A stretch of 64,000 nt of DNA from Streptomyces lucensis JCM 4490 (GCF_014650035.1 NZ_BMUE01000003.1:372001-436000); one strand, 5' to 3'; shown: positions 41,321 through 50,547, counted from the stretch's first letter. Notes: generated by a model from the sequence alone, not told the origin. Numbers and translations are program-made.

Positions 41321-42025
41321 ATGCACCATCGGCCCGCCGCACCGCCGCCGCGACCGCGCGCGCCGCGCGCCGCGGCCCTCCTGGCCGCCGTCCTCGGCGT
41401 GTGTTCCGCCCTGCTGCCGGTCCTCGTCGCCGCCCGGTGGCGCCCGCTGCTCACCCTGGACGGCGGCGTCTCCCGCACGACACACCGCTGGGCGGTGCAC
41501 GACCGCGGGGTCACGCACGTCTTCCGGGTGCTGACGGACTGGGTCTGGGACCCGCTGACCATGCGCCTGCTCTGCGCGGCCGCCGCGGTGTGGCTGGTGG
41601 TGCGGTGGGCCGCCTGGTGGACGGCGGTGTGGCTCGCGGCCACCTGTGCGCTGGCGGCACTCGTGCAGCAGGCCGTGAAGGCCGCCGTCGGACGGCCCCG
41701 CCCGGTGTGGACGGATCCCGTCGACTCCGCCCGCTTCGCGGCCTTCCCGTCCGGTCACGCCATGACCGCCACCGTGGTCTGCGGCCTGCTGCTGTGGCTG
41801 CTGCGCCGCTTCGGCGCGGGCCGCGTGGTGTGGCGTGCGGCCGTGGCGACGGCGCTGCTCTCGGTGGCGGGGGCGGGGGTGACGCGGGTGTGGCTGGGTG
41901 TGCACTGGCCGTCGGACGTGCTCGGCGGCTGGCTGCTCGGAGCGCTGCTGGTGGCGCTGGCCGTGCTGGTGTACGAGTGGCCGCGGGACGGGCGGGACGG
42001 GTCGCCGCGGCACCGGCCTGGGTAG
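41321..42025 (+). CDS. PAP2-family membrane phosphatase
   Basis: A 234-residue membrane phosphatase of the PAP2 superfamily with about six helices. The three catalytic motifs are complete: KAAVGRPRP (KX6RP), PSGHAMTA (PSGH) and TRVWLGVHWPSDVLGG (the R-X5-H-X3-D motif). Substrates in this family are undecaprenyl pyrophosphate, phosphatidate or related lipids, and the active site faces outward. The ATG at 41321 begins a positively charged N-terminus. The HAD gene starts 10 bp after its stop, so they are probably cotranscribed. Confidence 0.93.
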   Translation: MHHRPAAPPPRPRAPRAAALLAAVLGVCSALLPVLVAARWRPLLTLDGGVSRTTHRWAVHDRGVTHVFRVLTDWVWDPLTMRLLCAAAAVWLVVRWAAWWTAVWLAATCALAALVQQAVKAAVGRPRPVWTDPVDSARFAAFPSGHAMTATVVCGLLLWLLRRFGAGRVVWRAAVATALLSVAGAGVTRVWLGVHWPSDVLGGWLLGALLVALAVLVYEWPRDGRDGSPRHRPG

Positions 42026-42035
42026 AGTCCGGTGC

Positions 42036-42725
42036 GTGACGGCCGTGCTGTTCGACTTCTCCGGGACGCTGTTTCGCGTCGAGTCCACCGAGTCCTGGCT
42101 GCGGGCGGTGCTGCGCGAGACGGGAGTCGCCCTGCCCGAGCACGAACTCGTACAGGCCGCGCGTGCGCTGGAGGCGGCCGGTGCGCTGCCGGGCGGTGCG
42201 GCGCCGGTGGAGCTGCCGACGGATCTCGCCGGTGTCTGGGCGGTGCGCGACGAGAGCGCGGAGCTGCACCGGGCCGCCTACACCGGCCTGTCCCGGCGGG
42301 TGCGGCTGCCCGACCCCGCGCTGCACGACGCCCTGTACGAGCGGCACATGTCCCCCGCCGCCTGGTCCCCGTACCCGGACGCCGCCGAGGTGCTGCGCTC
42401 GTTGCGCGAGCGCGGGATCGGCGTGGGCGTGGTCAGCAACATCGGCTGGGACCTGCGCCCGGTCTTCCGGGAGTACGGACTCGACGCCTGGGTCGACGCG
42501 TACGCGCTGTCGTACGAGCACGGGGTGCAGAAGCCGGATCCGCGGCTGTTCTCGGTCGCCTGCGAGGCGCTGGACGTCGATCCGCGGCAGGTGCTGATGG
42601 TCGGCGACAGCAGGGCGGCGGACGGTGGCGCGGCGGCACTCGGCTGCCGTGTGCACTTCGTGGACCACCTTCCGGTGGCGCGACGGCCCGACGCGCTGCG
42701 GCCGGTGCTGGACCTGGTGGTCTGA
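42036..42725 (+). CDS. HAD-superfamily hydrolase
   Basis: A 229-residue HAD-type phosphatase. Motif I is FDFSGTLF (first Asp nucleophile; the second Asp is replaced by Ser). Motif II is VVSNIGW, motif III Lys is in GVQKPDPRLFSVAC and motif IV is MVGDSRAADGGAA. The DxS form is atypical, since phosphatases usually have DxD, so activity may be altered. The GTG at 42036 lies 10 bp after the PAP2 stop. Substrate unknown. Confidence 0.9.
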   Translation: MTAVLFDFSGTLFRVESTESWLRAVLRETGVALPEHELVQAARALEAAGALPGGAAPVELPTDLAGVWAVRDESAELHRAAYTGLSRRVRLPDPALHDALYERHMSPAAWSPYPDAAEVLRSLRERGIGVGVVSNIGWDLRPVFREYGLDAWVDAYALSYEHGVQKPDPRLFSVACEALDVDPRQVLMVGDSRAADGGAAALGCRVHFVDHLPVARRPDALRPVLDLVV

Positions 42726-42863
42726 ACGAACCGGTCCCGCAGGTCGGGTCCCGGGTGCGGACGGCCCCGGCCGCGCCGTCCGCCTGAGACGATCCCCCGC
42801 GTCGCCCCAGACGAACGGCAGCTCTCGACAGGCCCCGCTCGTGGCGGCGCCTCCTGCGGTGAG

Positions 42864-42888
42864 TATAGTTGGCTGGCAGCCAGTCAAC
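42864..42888 (+). promoter_or_regulatory. TetR autoregulatory operator and -10 element
   Basis: A 21-bp near-perfect palindrome, arms GTTGGCTGGC and GCCAGTCAAC around a central A (42868-42888, one mismatch), overlaps a -10-like TATAGT (42864-42869). It lies 14 bp before the TetR ATG at 42903. Confidence 0.65.
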
Positions 42889-42902
42889 GCAGGAGTTCCA
42901 GA

Positions 42903-43583
42903 ATGTCCCCGCGCAGCGCCTCCGTCAACGAAGAGTTGCGACGGCGTTCCAGAGAGCGGCTGCTGCAGGCCGCCGTGGAACTGGTCGACGAGCACGGCTA
43001 CGACGCCACGACGCTCGGCGCCATCGCGGACCGGGCCGGTTCGGCGCGCGGACTGGTCTCCTACTACTTCCCGGGCAAGCGGCAGTTGCTGCAGTCCGCG
43101 GTGCACCGGCTGATGCACCGCACCCTGGAGGAGGGGCTGGAGCGGGAGCCGCGCACCGACGACGGGCGCGAGCGGCTGGCGCGGGCCATCGACGCGATCC
43201 TGGGCCTCGCCCGGGACCGGCCTGTGCTCATGCGCCAGCACATGGCGGGGCTGCTCCAGGCGGAGGGCTTCGTGCAGTGCCCGGAGCAGCGGCGGCTGTC
43301 GGAGCTGCTCAGCGACACCGTCGCCCGGTACGGCTCCCAGGACGTCCCGGCCGACTATCCGATGCTGCGGGCCCTGCTGATGGGAGCGGTCTTCGCGGCC
43401 CTGGTGCCGGGCGTGCCGATGCCCGTCCCGGCGCTGCGGGCGGAACTGTTCGAGCGGTACGGGCTCGACTGGGAGCTGGGCGTACCGCCGGACGCCGGCA
43501 CGGCCGGGGACCGGGAGGCGGAGGCCCGGCACCGGGATCTGTCCCGGTTCTTCGCGACGGAGGAACGGCCGAGCCGCTCCTGA
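42903..43583 (+). CDS. TetR-family transcriptional regulator
   Basis: A 226-residue regulator. The N-terminal HTH (about 10-58) reads RRRSRERLLQAAVELVDEHG, then YDATTLGAIADRAGSARGLV and SYYFPGKRQLLQSAV. The C-terminal part is all-helical. The ATG at 42903 follows AGGAG. The palindrome just upstream suggests autorepression. The next gene, a ferredoxin-NADP reductase-like flavoprotein on the same strand, starts 116 bp downstream and may be a target. Confidence 0.92.
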   Translation: MSPRSASVNEELRRRSRERLLQAAVELVDEHGYDATTLGAIADRAGSARGLVSYYFPGKRQLLQSAVHRLMHRTLEEGLEREPRTDDGRERLARAIDAILGLARDRPVLMRQHMAGLLQAEGFVQCPEQRRLSELLSDTVARYGSQDVPADYPMLRALLMGAVFAALVPGVPMPVPALRAELFERYGLDWELGVPPDAGTAGDREAEARHRDLSRFFATEERPSRS

Positions 43584-43699
43584 CGGGCCCGCTCCCCGAT
43601 GCGCGCCCGGATCACCCCACCGGCCCCTGCCCCGGCGGGCCCTGCGGTGCCATGCTGGAGCCGTCCGCACACCATCTCCTTCGGGCAGGGAGTTCCGCC

Positions 43700-45034
43700 G
43701 TGCTGCGTGTCGCCGTCGTCGGTTCCGGGCCGAGCGGGTGCTACACCGCCCAGAGCCTGGTCCAGCTGGACTCCGAGGTGCACGTCGACGTCCTGGACCG
43801 GTTGCCGTGCCCGTTCGGCCTGGTCCGCTACGGCGTCGCCCCGGACCACGAGAAGATCAAGTCGCTGCAGGGCAGCCTGCGCGGCGTGCTCGAGCACGAG
43901 CGGGTGCGGTTCCTCGGCGGGGTCCGGGTGGGCGGACCGGGCGGACTGCCGGTGGAACGGCTGCGGGAGCTGTACCACGCGGTGGTGTACTGCGTGGGCG
44001 CCGCCGCCGACCGCAGGCTGGGCATCCCGGGCGAGGAGCTGCCGGGCAGCTGGTCGGCGACCGAGTTCGTGTCCTGGTACAGCGCCCACCCGGACGCGGC
44101 AGACGCCGGATTCCTGCGCGGAGTGCGTTCCGCGGTGGTCGTCGGGGTCGGCAACGTCGCGGTGGACGTCACGCGGATGCTGGTCCGCGGTGCCGCGGAG
44201 CTGCGTCCCACGGACATCCCGCAGGCGGCGCTGGACACCCTGACGGCGAGTGGGATCGGCGAGGTGCAGATGGTGGGCCGCCGCGGCCCCGCGCAGGCCC
44301 GCTTCACCACCAAGGAGCTGCGCGAGCTGGGCGCCCTGCCCGGCGCCGCGGTGGTCGTGGATCCGGGCGACCTGGCCCTGGACCCGGTCGACGACGCCGC
44401 CCTCCCGGCCGTGACGCGCCGCAACGTGGAGGTGCTGCGCGGCTGGGCGGCGCGGCCCCCGGCGGCCGGCGGCCGGCACATCCGGCTGCGGTTCTTCCTG
44501 CGGCCCGTCGAACTGCTCGCGGACGGGGGCCGGGTGGGCGCGGTGCGCTTCGAACGGACGGCGCCGGACGGGCGCGGCGGTGTGACGGGAACGGGCCGGT
44601 ACGAGGACGTCCCCGCCCAGTTGGTGCTCCGGTCGGTCGGCTACCGCGGGGTGCCCCTGGAGGGGCTGCCCTTCGACCCGGCGACCGGCACGGTGCCGCA
44701 CGTCGCGGGGCGTGTGGTGCGCGACGGTGCGCCCTCCGCCGGCGAGTACGTCGCCGGATGGATCAAGCGCGGCCCGACGGGTGTCATCGGCACCAACCGG
44801 CCCTGCGCGAAGGAGACGGCGCTCTGCCTGCTCGCCGACGCCCCCGCGCTCGCCCTCGCGGACGTACCGGTGGATCCCCTGGCGGCGCTGCGGGCCGCGG
44901 GCATCGAACCCGTCCCCTGGCACGGGTGGCTGTCGATCGAACGGGCCGAGGCGGCGCTGGGGGCGCGGCTGGGGCGCGGCGTGGTCAAACTGGCCGACTG
45001 GAGCGCGCTGCTCGGGGCGGCGCGGTCGGCGTGA
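43700..45034 (+). CDS. FAD-dependent ferredoxin-NADP reductase (FprA / adrenodoxin reductase type)
   Basis: A 444-residue flavoprotein that passes electrons between NADPH and ferredoxin, often for cytochromes P450. The FAD motif is VVGSGPSGCYTAQSLVQ near the start and CPFGLVRYGVAPDHEKIKSL is diagnostic for this group. The NADP domain reads VVVGVGNVAVDVTRML and the C-terminal FAD-closing motif is GWIKRGPTGVIGTNRPCAKE. The GTG at 43700 has GGGAG 8 bp upstream; the open frame upstream overlaps TetR. No P450 or ferredoxin lies nearby. The 323 bp after it, before the ATPase stop, show no gene. Confidence 0.93.
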   Translation: MLRVAVVGSGPSGCYTAQSLVQLDSEVHVDVLDRLPCPFGLVRYGVAPDHEKIKSLQGSLRGVLEHERVRFLGGVRVGGPGGLPVERLRELYHAVVYCVGAAADRRLGIPGEELPGSWSATEFVSWYSAHPDAADAGFLRGVRSAVVVGVGNVAVDVTRMLVRGAAELRPTDIPQAALDTLTASGIGEVQMVGRRGPAQARFTTKELRELGALPGAAVVVDPGDLALDPVDDAALPAVTRRNVEVLRGWAARPPAAGGRHIRLRFFLRPVELLADGGRVGAVRFERTAPDGRGGVTGTGRYEDVPAQLVLRSVGYRGVPLEGLPFDPATGTVPHVAGRVVRDGAPSAGEYVAGWIKRGPTGVIGTNRPCAKETALCLLADAPALALADVPVDPLAALRAAGIEPVPWHGWLSIERAEAALGARLGRGVVKLADWSALLGAARSA

Positions 45035-45357
45035 CGGCCGTACCCGGCCCTCCCCACCCACGGCCGGCGTGCCGTCGGGGACCGCCGGCCTGCGACGGTG
45101 CGACGGCTGCCGGACAGCCCGCGAAGAGGCCGGCCGTCCAGCCCGACGGGCCGGACCCGGCGCGCCTCTCGCACCCGCACCCGGGATCATCCGCTTCCGG
45201 CCTGACTCCCCCGCGCACGCACGGCACGGCCCCGGCGCCGCACCTCGCGCGCGGCGCTCCCCGGGGCTCCCGCACCTGACGCGGGTGCGCGCCTCTCCGC
45301 GCGGTCCCCGGCAGAACGGCTTCCGGCCCGGGCGATGAGCCGTCGGCGCGCGCGTCG

Positions 45358-48300
45358 TCACGTCGGCAGCAGGCGCCCGACGGTCTCCTCCAGGCGGGGC
45401 AGGGTCCGCTGCCCCGCCAGGGCCAGGGCGATCGCCGCCACGACTCCCGCCCAGGCGACGGGGCCGAGCGGGGTGCAGCCGACGGCGCGGCTGACGCCCG
45501 GGGTCTGGACCACGGCGACCAGGGCGACGGCGGAGCCGAGCGAGGTGACCCGCACCAGGCGGCTGTCGCGCCGGTCCAGGAGGGTCTGCGCCAGCTGGGT
45601 GCCGACCACCCCGCACAGTGCCATGGTGCTGGAGCGGCGGGCGGTGCCCGGGGTGAAGCGGCCGATCAGCCAGGCCGTGACCGCACCCAGGCAGGTGGTG
45701 AGGGCCCGGTGCCGGATCTGCCGGAGCAGCGGTTCGCCCAGCACGGCGGAGGCGTCCTCCGGGGACCCGCTGCGCGCTCGCACACCGCCCTGGTCCCCGC
45801 CCTTCTCCGTCACCGCCACGGCCATCGACGGGAACAGGTCGGTGAAGAGGTTCACCATCAGCATCTGCCGGGTGGACAGCGGCGCCCGTCCGGACAGCAG
45901 GGTGCCGAGCATGCCGAAACCGACCTCGCCCGCGTTGCCGCCGATCAGGATGGCGATGGCGTCGGCCACGCTGTGCCACAGGGCGCGCCCCTCGCCGACC
46001 GCGTCGATCAGGACCGTCAGGTCGTCGTCGGTGAGGACGATGTCGGCGGCGTTGCGGGCGGCGGCCGAGCCCCTGGCGTTGATGCCGACGCCGATGTCGG
46101 CGGCGCGGATGGCCGCGGCGTCGTTGGCGCCGTCGCCGACCATGCCGACCACCCGGCCCGCGTCCCGCAGCGCCTCCACCACCTGCAGCTTCTGCTCGGG
46201 CGCCACCCTGGCCACCACGCCCGCGTCGCGCAGCGTGCGCGCCCTGGCCGCCCGGTCGACCGCCGCCAGCTCGTCCCCGGTCACCACCACGGTGTCCTCG
46301 GGCCAGCCGAGTTCGGCGGCGATGGCCCGCGCGGTCTGCGGGTGGTCACCGGTGAGCATGACCGGTCGTACCCCTGCCCTGCCCAGGCCGCGCACCAGGG
46401 CGTTGGAAGTCTCGCGCGGCACGTCCGACAGGGCCAGCAGCCCCGTGAACTCCAGTTCCCGCAGCGGTTCGTCCAGCACGCCGGCTTCCTCCTCGCGCTC
46501 GCCGAGGCGGCGTTCGGCCACCGCGAGCACCCTCAGGCCGTGCCCGGCGAGCGCGTGCGCCGACTCGGACGCGTGTTCCGGCAGACCGGAGCAGGCGGGC
46601 AGCACGGTCTCCGGAGCGCCCTTGACAACGAGCAGGGGCGGTCCGTCTCCGGCGCGGCCGACGGCGGCTGCGTATCCGCGCGCGGCCTCGAACGGCAGGC
46701 CCGCCTGCTGGATCCAGTCCGGGTCGGGGCCGGCCGCGGCCAGGACGGCCTCGTCGGTGGCGTGCACCGGCCGGTCGGAGCCGCCGTTGAGCTGAGGGCA
46801 GGCCCGCGCGGCGGCGCGGATCGTGTCCGCCGACCCGGGTTCGCCGGCCGCGCGCACCGTTCCGTCCGCGCCGGAGGTGCGCACCAGCCGCAGCCGGTTC
46901 TCGGTGAGGGTGCCGGTCTTGTCGAAGCAGACGGTGTCCATGCGGCCCAGCGCCTCCAGCGTGCGTGGGGTGCGCACGAGGACGCCGCCGCGGCTCAGCC
47001 GCCGGGCCGCGGCCAGCTGCGCGACCGTGGCCACCAGCGGCAGCCCCTCCGGGACGGCCGCCACGGCCACCGCCACACCGCCGCTGACCGCTTCCCGGAT
47101 GGGAGTGCCGCGCGCCAGCGCCAGACCGGTGACCGCGGCGCCTCCGGCCAGCGTCAGCGGCAGCGCCCTGCGGGTGAGTTCCTGCAGCCGGGCCTGCACG
47201 CCGCCCGCCGGGGGTGTGCGGGCGGCGAGGTGGACGGCGCGGGCGGCCTCGGTGCGGTCGCCGGTGTCGACCACGACGGCGCGGGCCTGACCCGCCACCA
47301 CGGTCGTCCCCTCGAAGACCATGCAGCGCCGGTCGGCGACCAGGGCGTGCGGCGTCGGGTCCGTGTGCTTCTCCACCGGCAGGGACTCACCGGTCAGCGC
47401 GGATTCGTCGACCTCCAGGCCCTCCTGCCACAGCAGGCGCCCGTCGGCGGGCACCACGTCGTCCGCCTGGAGCTGGACCACGTCCCCGGGCCGCAGCCCG
47501 CCCGCCTCCACGGTGCGGGTTCCGCCGGCCGGCGCCTCGTCCTCGGAGGGCACGAGACGCGCCTTCCGTTTCTGCTCCGCGACCAGTCCGGACAGCGCTC
47601 GCTCGGCGCGCAGCCGCTGGATGCCGCCGACGAGGGCGTTCAGGTCGAGGGCGCCGACGACGAGCAGGGCGTCCACGACCGAGCCGAGGATCGCCGACGC
47701 CGCGGAGCCGACCGCGAGGACGGGGGTGAGCGGGTCGTGGAGTTCACCGCTGACCGCCCTGCCCAGCCGGTAGGACCAGCGCGCGGGCGCGGCGGCCGGA
47801 TGCCGGAAGACGCCGGCGCTCTTCTCCTGCACGCGGGTGGTCAGGTCCTCCCAGGGCGTGCTCTCGGCCTCGGGCTGGTGCTCCAGCCGCTCTCGGGCCT
47901 CGTCCGGGTCCAGTTCGTGCCAGTGCACGCGCGGCCGCGGGTGCGGGGCGCGGGCCGCCGCCACGCCGAGCGCGGCCCGCGCCCCGGACAGCAGGGCGGC
48001 CGCGGCGCCGGCATCGACGGGCGCGTGCCGGAACCCCGGCAGCACGGCGAGGCGGCCGCGGCCGCCCCCGGACTCGCCTACGGCGACGAGCAGCCCGGAC
48101 AGGGCGGCGCCGGAGCGGGCCAGGGTCTGGGACCTGCGGCCGACCTTCCGGGCCGCGGGAACGGCGGTCAGCATCCGCCACACGTCGGGCAGCCCGTGCA
48201 GGGCCAGGACGTCCGCGCCCCACACGACCGCGCCGCCGCGATCGGTGAGGGCGACGGCCACGTCACCGGCGTGCAGACCGGCCAGCACGTCGCGTTCCCC

Positions 48301-49665
48301 CGCCTCGCGCACGCGGGCGACCGTGAGCACGGCGCCCGCCTCGCCCCGCGCCTCGTGGACGACGTCGTCCAGCGGCCGGCGGGCGTCGACCACCTGGTCG
48401 GCGAGCCCGGTGAAGTCCTCCAGGGCGGGGTGGTCCACGACGACGACCCGCAGACCGGCCCGCCGAGCCGCGTCCAGCACCGCCTCGGTCCACGGATCCG
48501 GCTCACCGTCCTCGGCGCGCAGCGCACCGGAGTGCAGGACGACCGTGCCGGCCATCTCCAGCTGGCGCAGCCGGTCCGGGTCACGGACCAGCACGCCGGA
48601 GCGGGCGAGCGCGGCGCTGAGGACGGCGTGGAAGGCGGCGGGGCCGTAGCGGGCCGCCTTCGGCGACCCGGCGAGCACCGCCTCGGCCGCCTCCGCGGCG
48701 TCGTGCTTGACCAGCAGGGTGGCCGCCGCGCCGAGCACGCTGCCGGCGGAGGCGTGGGAGGCGTACTCCTGGGCCGGGGACTCGCGCAGCGGTGGACGCG
48801 GCGTGCCCGCCGGGGGGAGGCTGGAACGCCCCGGTGCGCACAGCTCGTCGTGCAGCGTGTCGAAGGCGGCGGCGCGGGCCACCGTCTCGGTCAGCTGGCA
48901 GGCCCGCAGGGCGCCGTCGAGCACCAGGGAGGTGGGGGTCTGACCGGCGCCGTGAGCGGCGGCGTTCGCCCAGGCGAGTACGAGGTCCATGCGGTCGGGG
49001 CCCAGCCGGCCCCGCAGCCGGGCGCGGAAGCGCGGGTTCTCCCGGAGCAGCGTCACCGCGGCGGTCACCATGCGGGGCGAGGGCGGCAGCCGCAGCGCGT
49101 ACGCGGCGAGTCCGGCGCCGATGCCGGCGCCGTCGGCGGCGAGGGCTGCCACGGCGGCGCGCACTCCGGCCGGGTCGGCGGGGTGCGTGGTCTCCTCCAC
49201 GTCGTCCGCGGCCAGGGCCAGTCCGTGCCGCTCGGCCAGCTCCGCGGCGTGGTCGAGGACGTGGTCGGCGGCCTCCGCCTCGGTCGCGGTCACGACCAGG
49301 CGGGCCAGTCCCTCGTCCCAGTAGGCGAGGAGGACGTCGGGTCGTTCGGCGAGGCTCTCGGCCACCCGTCGGGCGAGGTGTGCCGTGCCGCCCGCGCGCC
49401 GTACCGCCTCGTGCTCCAGGGGCCGCAGGGACAGGTGGGCGCGGGCACCGGCCCGCCAGTGGTCGCCGGCGCCGGGCCGGGCGTTGCGGGCGACGCGTGC
49501 CACCCGCACAGCGGCGTCGGCACCGCGCACCCCGGCGCGTGCCGCACTAGCGGCGGCTCCCGCGGCCAGCCCGGCGGCCGGCGCCGCCGCTCGCGCCAGG
49601 AGCCGTGGTGCCGCGGGCAGCAGGCGTACGGCGGCAGCGGGTGCCGTCAGCAGACCGAGCGCCAT
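45358..49665 (-). CDS. Large P-type ATPase (CtpI-like, P2A-type core) with degenerate N-terminal ATPase region
   Basis: A 1435-residue cation pump. The C-terminal 800 residues hold a complete P-type ATPase: actuator TGES (758-761), TM4 PEGLP (872-876), phosphorylation DKTGTLT (915-921), nucleotide-site KGAPE (1015-1019), TGDHPQTA (1105-1112) and GDGANDA (1177-1183). TM6 reads VNLFTDLFPSMAV. PEGLP with N..TD..P is the P2A (calcium-type) pattern, not the CPC of heavy-metal pumps. The N-terminal 600 residues include a P-domain-like copy (LHSGAL 377-382, TDRGGA 474-479) lacking catalytic residues. Mycobacterial CtpH/CtpI are similarly long. The ATG at 49665 follows TGAGGACAG, 8 bp after the small upstream gene. 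The transported ion is unknown. Confidence 0.92.
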   Translation of the reverse strand: MALGLLTAPAAAVRLLPAAPRLLARAAAPAAGLAAGAAASAARAGVRGADAAVRVARVARNARPGAGDHWRAGARAHLSLRPLEHEAVRRAGGTAHLARRVAESLAERPDVLLAYWDEGLARLVVTATEAEAADHVLDHAAELAERHGLALAADDVEETTHPADPAGVRAAVAALAADGAGIGAGLAAYALRLPPSPRMVTAAVTLLRENPRFRARLRGRLGPDRMDLVLAWANAAAHGAGQTPTSLVLDGALRACQLTETVARAAAFDTLHDELCAPGRSSLPPAGTPRPPLRESPAQEYASHASAGSVLGAAATLLVKHDAAEAAEAVLAGSPKAARYGPAAFHAVLSAALARSGVLVRDPDRLRQLEMAGTVVLHSGALRAEDGEPDPWTEAVLDAARRAGLRVVVVDHPALEDFTGLADQVVDARRPLDDVVHEARGEAGAVLTVARVREAGERDVLAGLHAGDVAVALTDRGGAVVWGADVLALHGLPDVWRMLTAVPAARKVGRRSQTLARSGAALSGLLVAVGESGGGRGRLAVLPGFRHAPVDAGAAAALLSGARAALGVAAARAPHPRPRVHWHELDPDEARERLEHQPEAESTPWEDLTTRVQEKSAGVFRHPAAAPARWSYRLGRAVSGELHDPLTPVLAVGSAASAILGSVVDALLVVGALDLNALVGGIQRLRAERALSGLVAEQKRKARLVPSEDEAPAGGTRTVEAGGLRPGDVVQLQADDVVPADGRLLWQEGLEVDESALTGESLPVEKHTDPTPHALVADRRCMVFEGTTVVAGQARAVVVDTGDRTEAARAVHLAARTPPAGGVQARLQELTRRALPLTLAGGAAVTGLALARGTPIREAVSGGVAVAVAAVPEGLPLVATVAQLAAARRLSRGGVLVRTPRTLEALGRMDTVCFDKTGTLTENRLRLVRTSGADGTVRAAGEPGSADTIRAAARACPQLNGGSDRPVHATDEAVLAAAGPDPDWIQQAGLPFEAARGYAAAVGRAGDGPPLLVVKGAPETVLPACSGLPEHASESAHALAGHGLRVLAVAERRLGEREEEAGVLDEPLRELEFTGLLALSDVPRETSNALVRGLGRAGVRPVMLTGDHPQTARAIAAELGWPEDTVVVTGDELAAVDRAARARTLRDAGVVARVAPEQKLQVVEALRDAGRVVGMVGDGANDAAAIRAADIGVGINARGSAAARNAADIVLTDDDLTVLIDAVGEGRALWHSVADAIAILIGGNAGEVGFGMLGTLLSGRAPLSTRQMLMVNLFTDLFPSMAVAVTEKGGDQGGVRARSGSPEDASAVLGEPLLRQIRHRALTTCLGAVTAWLIGRFTPGTARRSSTMALCGVVGTQLAQTLLDRRDSRLVRVTSLGSAVALVAVVQTPGVSRAVGCTPLGPVAWAGVVAAIALALAGQRTLPRLEETVGRLLPT

Positions 49666-49673
49666 GACTGTCC

Positions 49674-50198
49674 TCAGATCGTGGTGCGATCGGGCCGCGC
49701 CGTCGGGCCGAGCGGGCCGGTGGACGGCTTCGGCTCGGACGCCCTGGTGCCCGGCGGCGTGCCGGCATGCGCCGCGTCGGGGCGGCCGGGCGACCTCGCG
49801 CCTGCCGGCGCGTGCGCCGGGCCGGACCCCCCGGCCGTGGCGGTGTCCCGGCCCTCGCCGGCGTGGCCCGACCTGAGCGCCGCGGTGCCGATGTCCTGCG
49901 CGGGTTCGGGACGGTGCGTGGACTCGCCCTGCACCGGATGCGCGGGCCGCGGCTGGGTGAGCCAGGCCACCGCGGCACCGGTCACGGCGACGGGCCACTC
50001 CACCACGCCCGCCGCGCCGAGCAGCCCGGCCCCGGCGTACACGGCCATGCGCCGGCCGCGCGGGGAGACCGCGCCGACCTTGTCCAGGGTTCCCTCCGCG
50101 GCCCTGCCCACCAGTCCGGCGCCGGGCACCTTGCGCAGAGCCGAGGCCGCGCCGCGCACGGGCGCCATGAGGGCCGACGACGACTTCTGATCAGCCAT
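49674..50198 (-). CDS. Conserved hypothetical partner of the P-type ATPase
   Basis: A 174-residue protein of unknown function. Residues 10-45 form a basic amphipathic segment (PVRGAASALRKVPGAGLVGR), followed by a hydrophobic helix at about 51-75 (MAVYAGAGLLGAAGVVEWPV). The second half, about 95 residues, is proline-rich and disordered-looking. The ATG at 50198 follows CGAGGAGAG and the stop is 8 bp from the ATPase start, so the two are cotranscribed and probably coupled. An accessory or membrane-anchoring role for the pump is inference. Confidence 0.75.
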   Translation of the reverse strand: MADQKSSSALMAPVRGAASALRKVPGAGLVGRAAEGTLDKVGAVSPRGRRMAVYAGAGLLGAAGVVEWPVAVTGAAVAWLTQPRPAHPVQGESTHRPEPAQDIGTAALRSGHAGEGRDTATAGGSGPAHAPAGARSPGRPDAAHAGTPPGTRASEPKPSTGPLGPTARPDRTTI

Positions 50199-50343
50199 GA
50201 CTCTCCTCGGGTGAGATCCTTGCCCCGCCCCCGCCGAGTGCCCACGCGCGCACGGGTCACCCCCTCCTCCGCACGGGGAACGCCCGCTCCTTACAGGGAA
50301 CGCCGTCGGCCGCCAGGCCGCCACCCGCCCGGGTGGACGCGAG

Positions 50344-50547
50344 GTGACGCGGGCCCCCGCAGGTGCTCGCGGCGGCGACCGCCCCGGGCGTGACGGGCTC
50401 TGTGCGATCGTCGGCGACAGCAGCAAGAAGGTCATCCCCTGCCAGAAGTACCCGGGCAACAACACCGGCAGGGAACCGGGCACGAACGGCTCGGGTCCGG
50501 ACGGGACCTACTGCAAGTACGCGTCCTCGGACATCACCTACGAGTAG
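50344..50547 (+). pseudogene. Small or truncated Cys-containing ORF
   Basis: From about 50398 to the stop at 50547 the frame has strong coding bias: AIVGDSSKKVIPCQKYPGNN, then TGREPGTNGSGPDGTYCKYA and SSDITYE, with three cysteines in all. The 18 residues before it look like non-coding GC-rich sequence, and no ribosome binding site or signal peptide is seen. It may be the 3' remnant of a secreted protein whose front was lost, or a very short gene with a start I cannot place. Family not recognised. Confidence 0.4.

Noticed and set aside
43355..45979. An 874-residue minus-strand frame across the reductase and ATPase end
   Set aside because: It crosses two recognised genes and their gap; low-complexity Arg/Pro/Gly sequence only.
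45709..50190. A 1493-residue open frame opposite the P-type ATPase
   Set aside because: It is an antisense shadow of a GC-rich gene; the composition (runs of G, R, Q, H) matches no fold, and the ATPase motifs on the other strand are complete.
36463..50198. Possible genomic island because of many transport and regulator genes
   Set aside because: No integrase, attachment repeat, tRNA edge or shift in base composition is visible.
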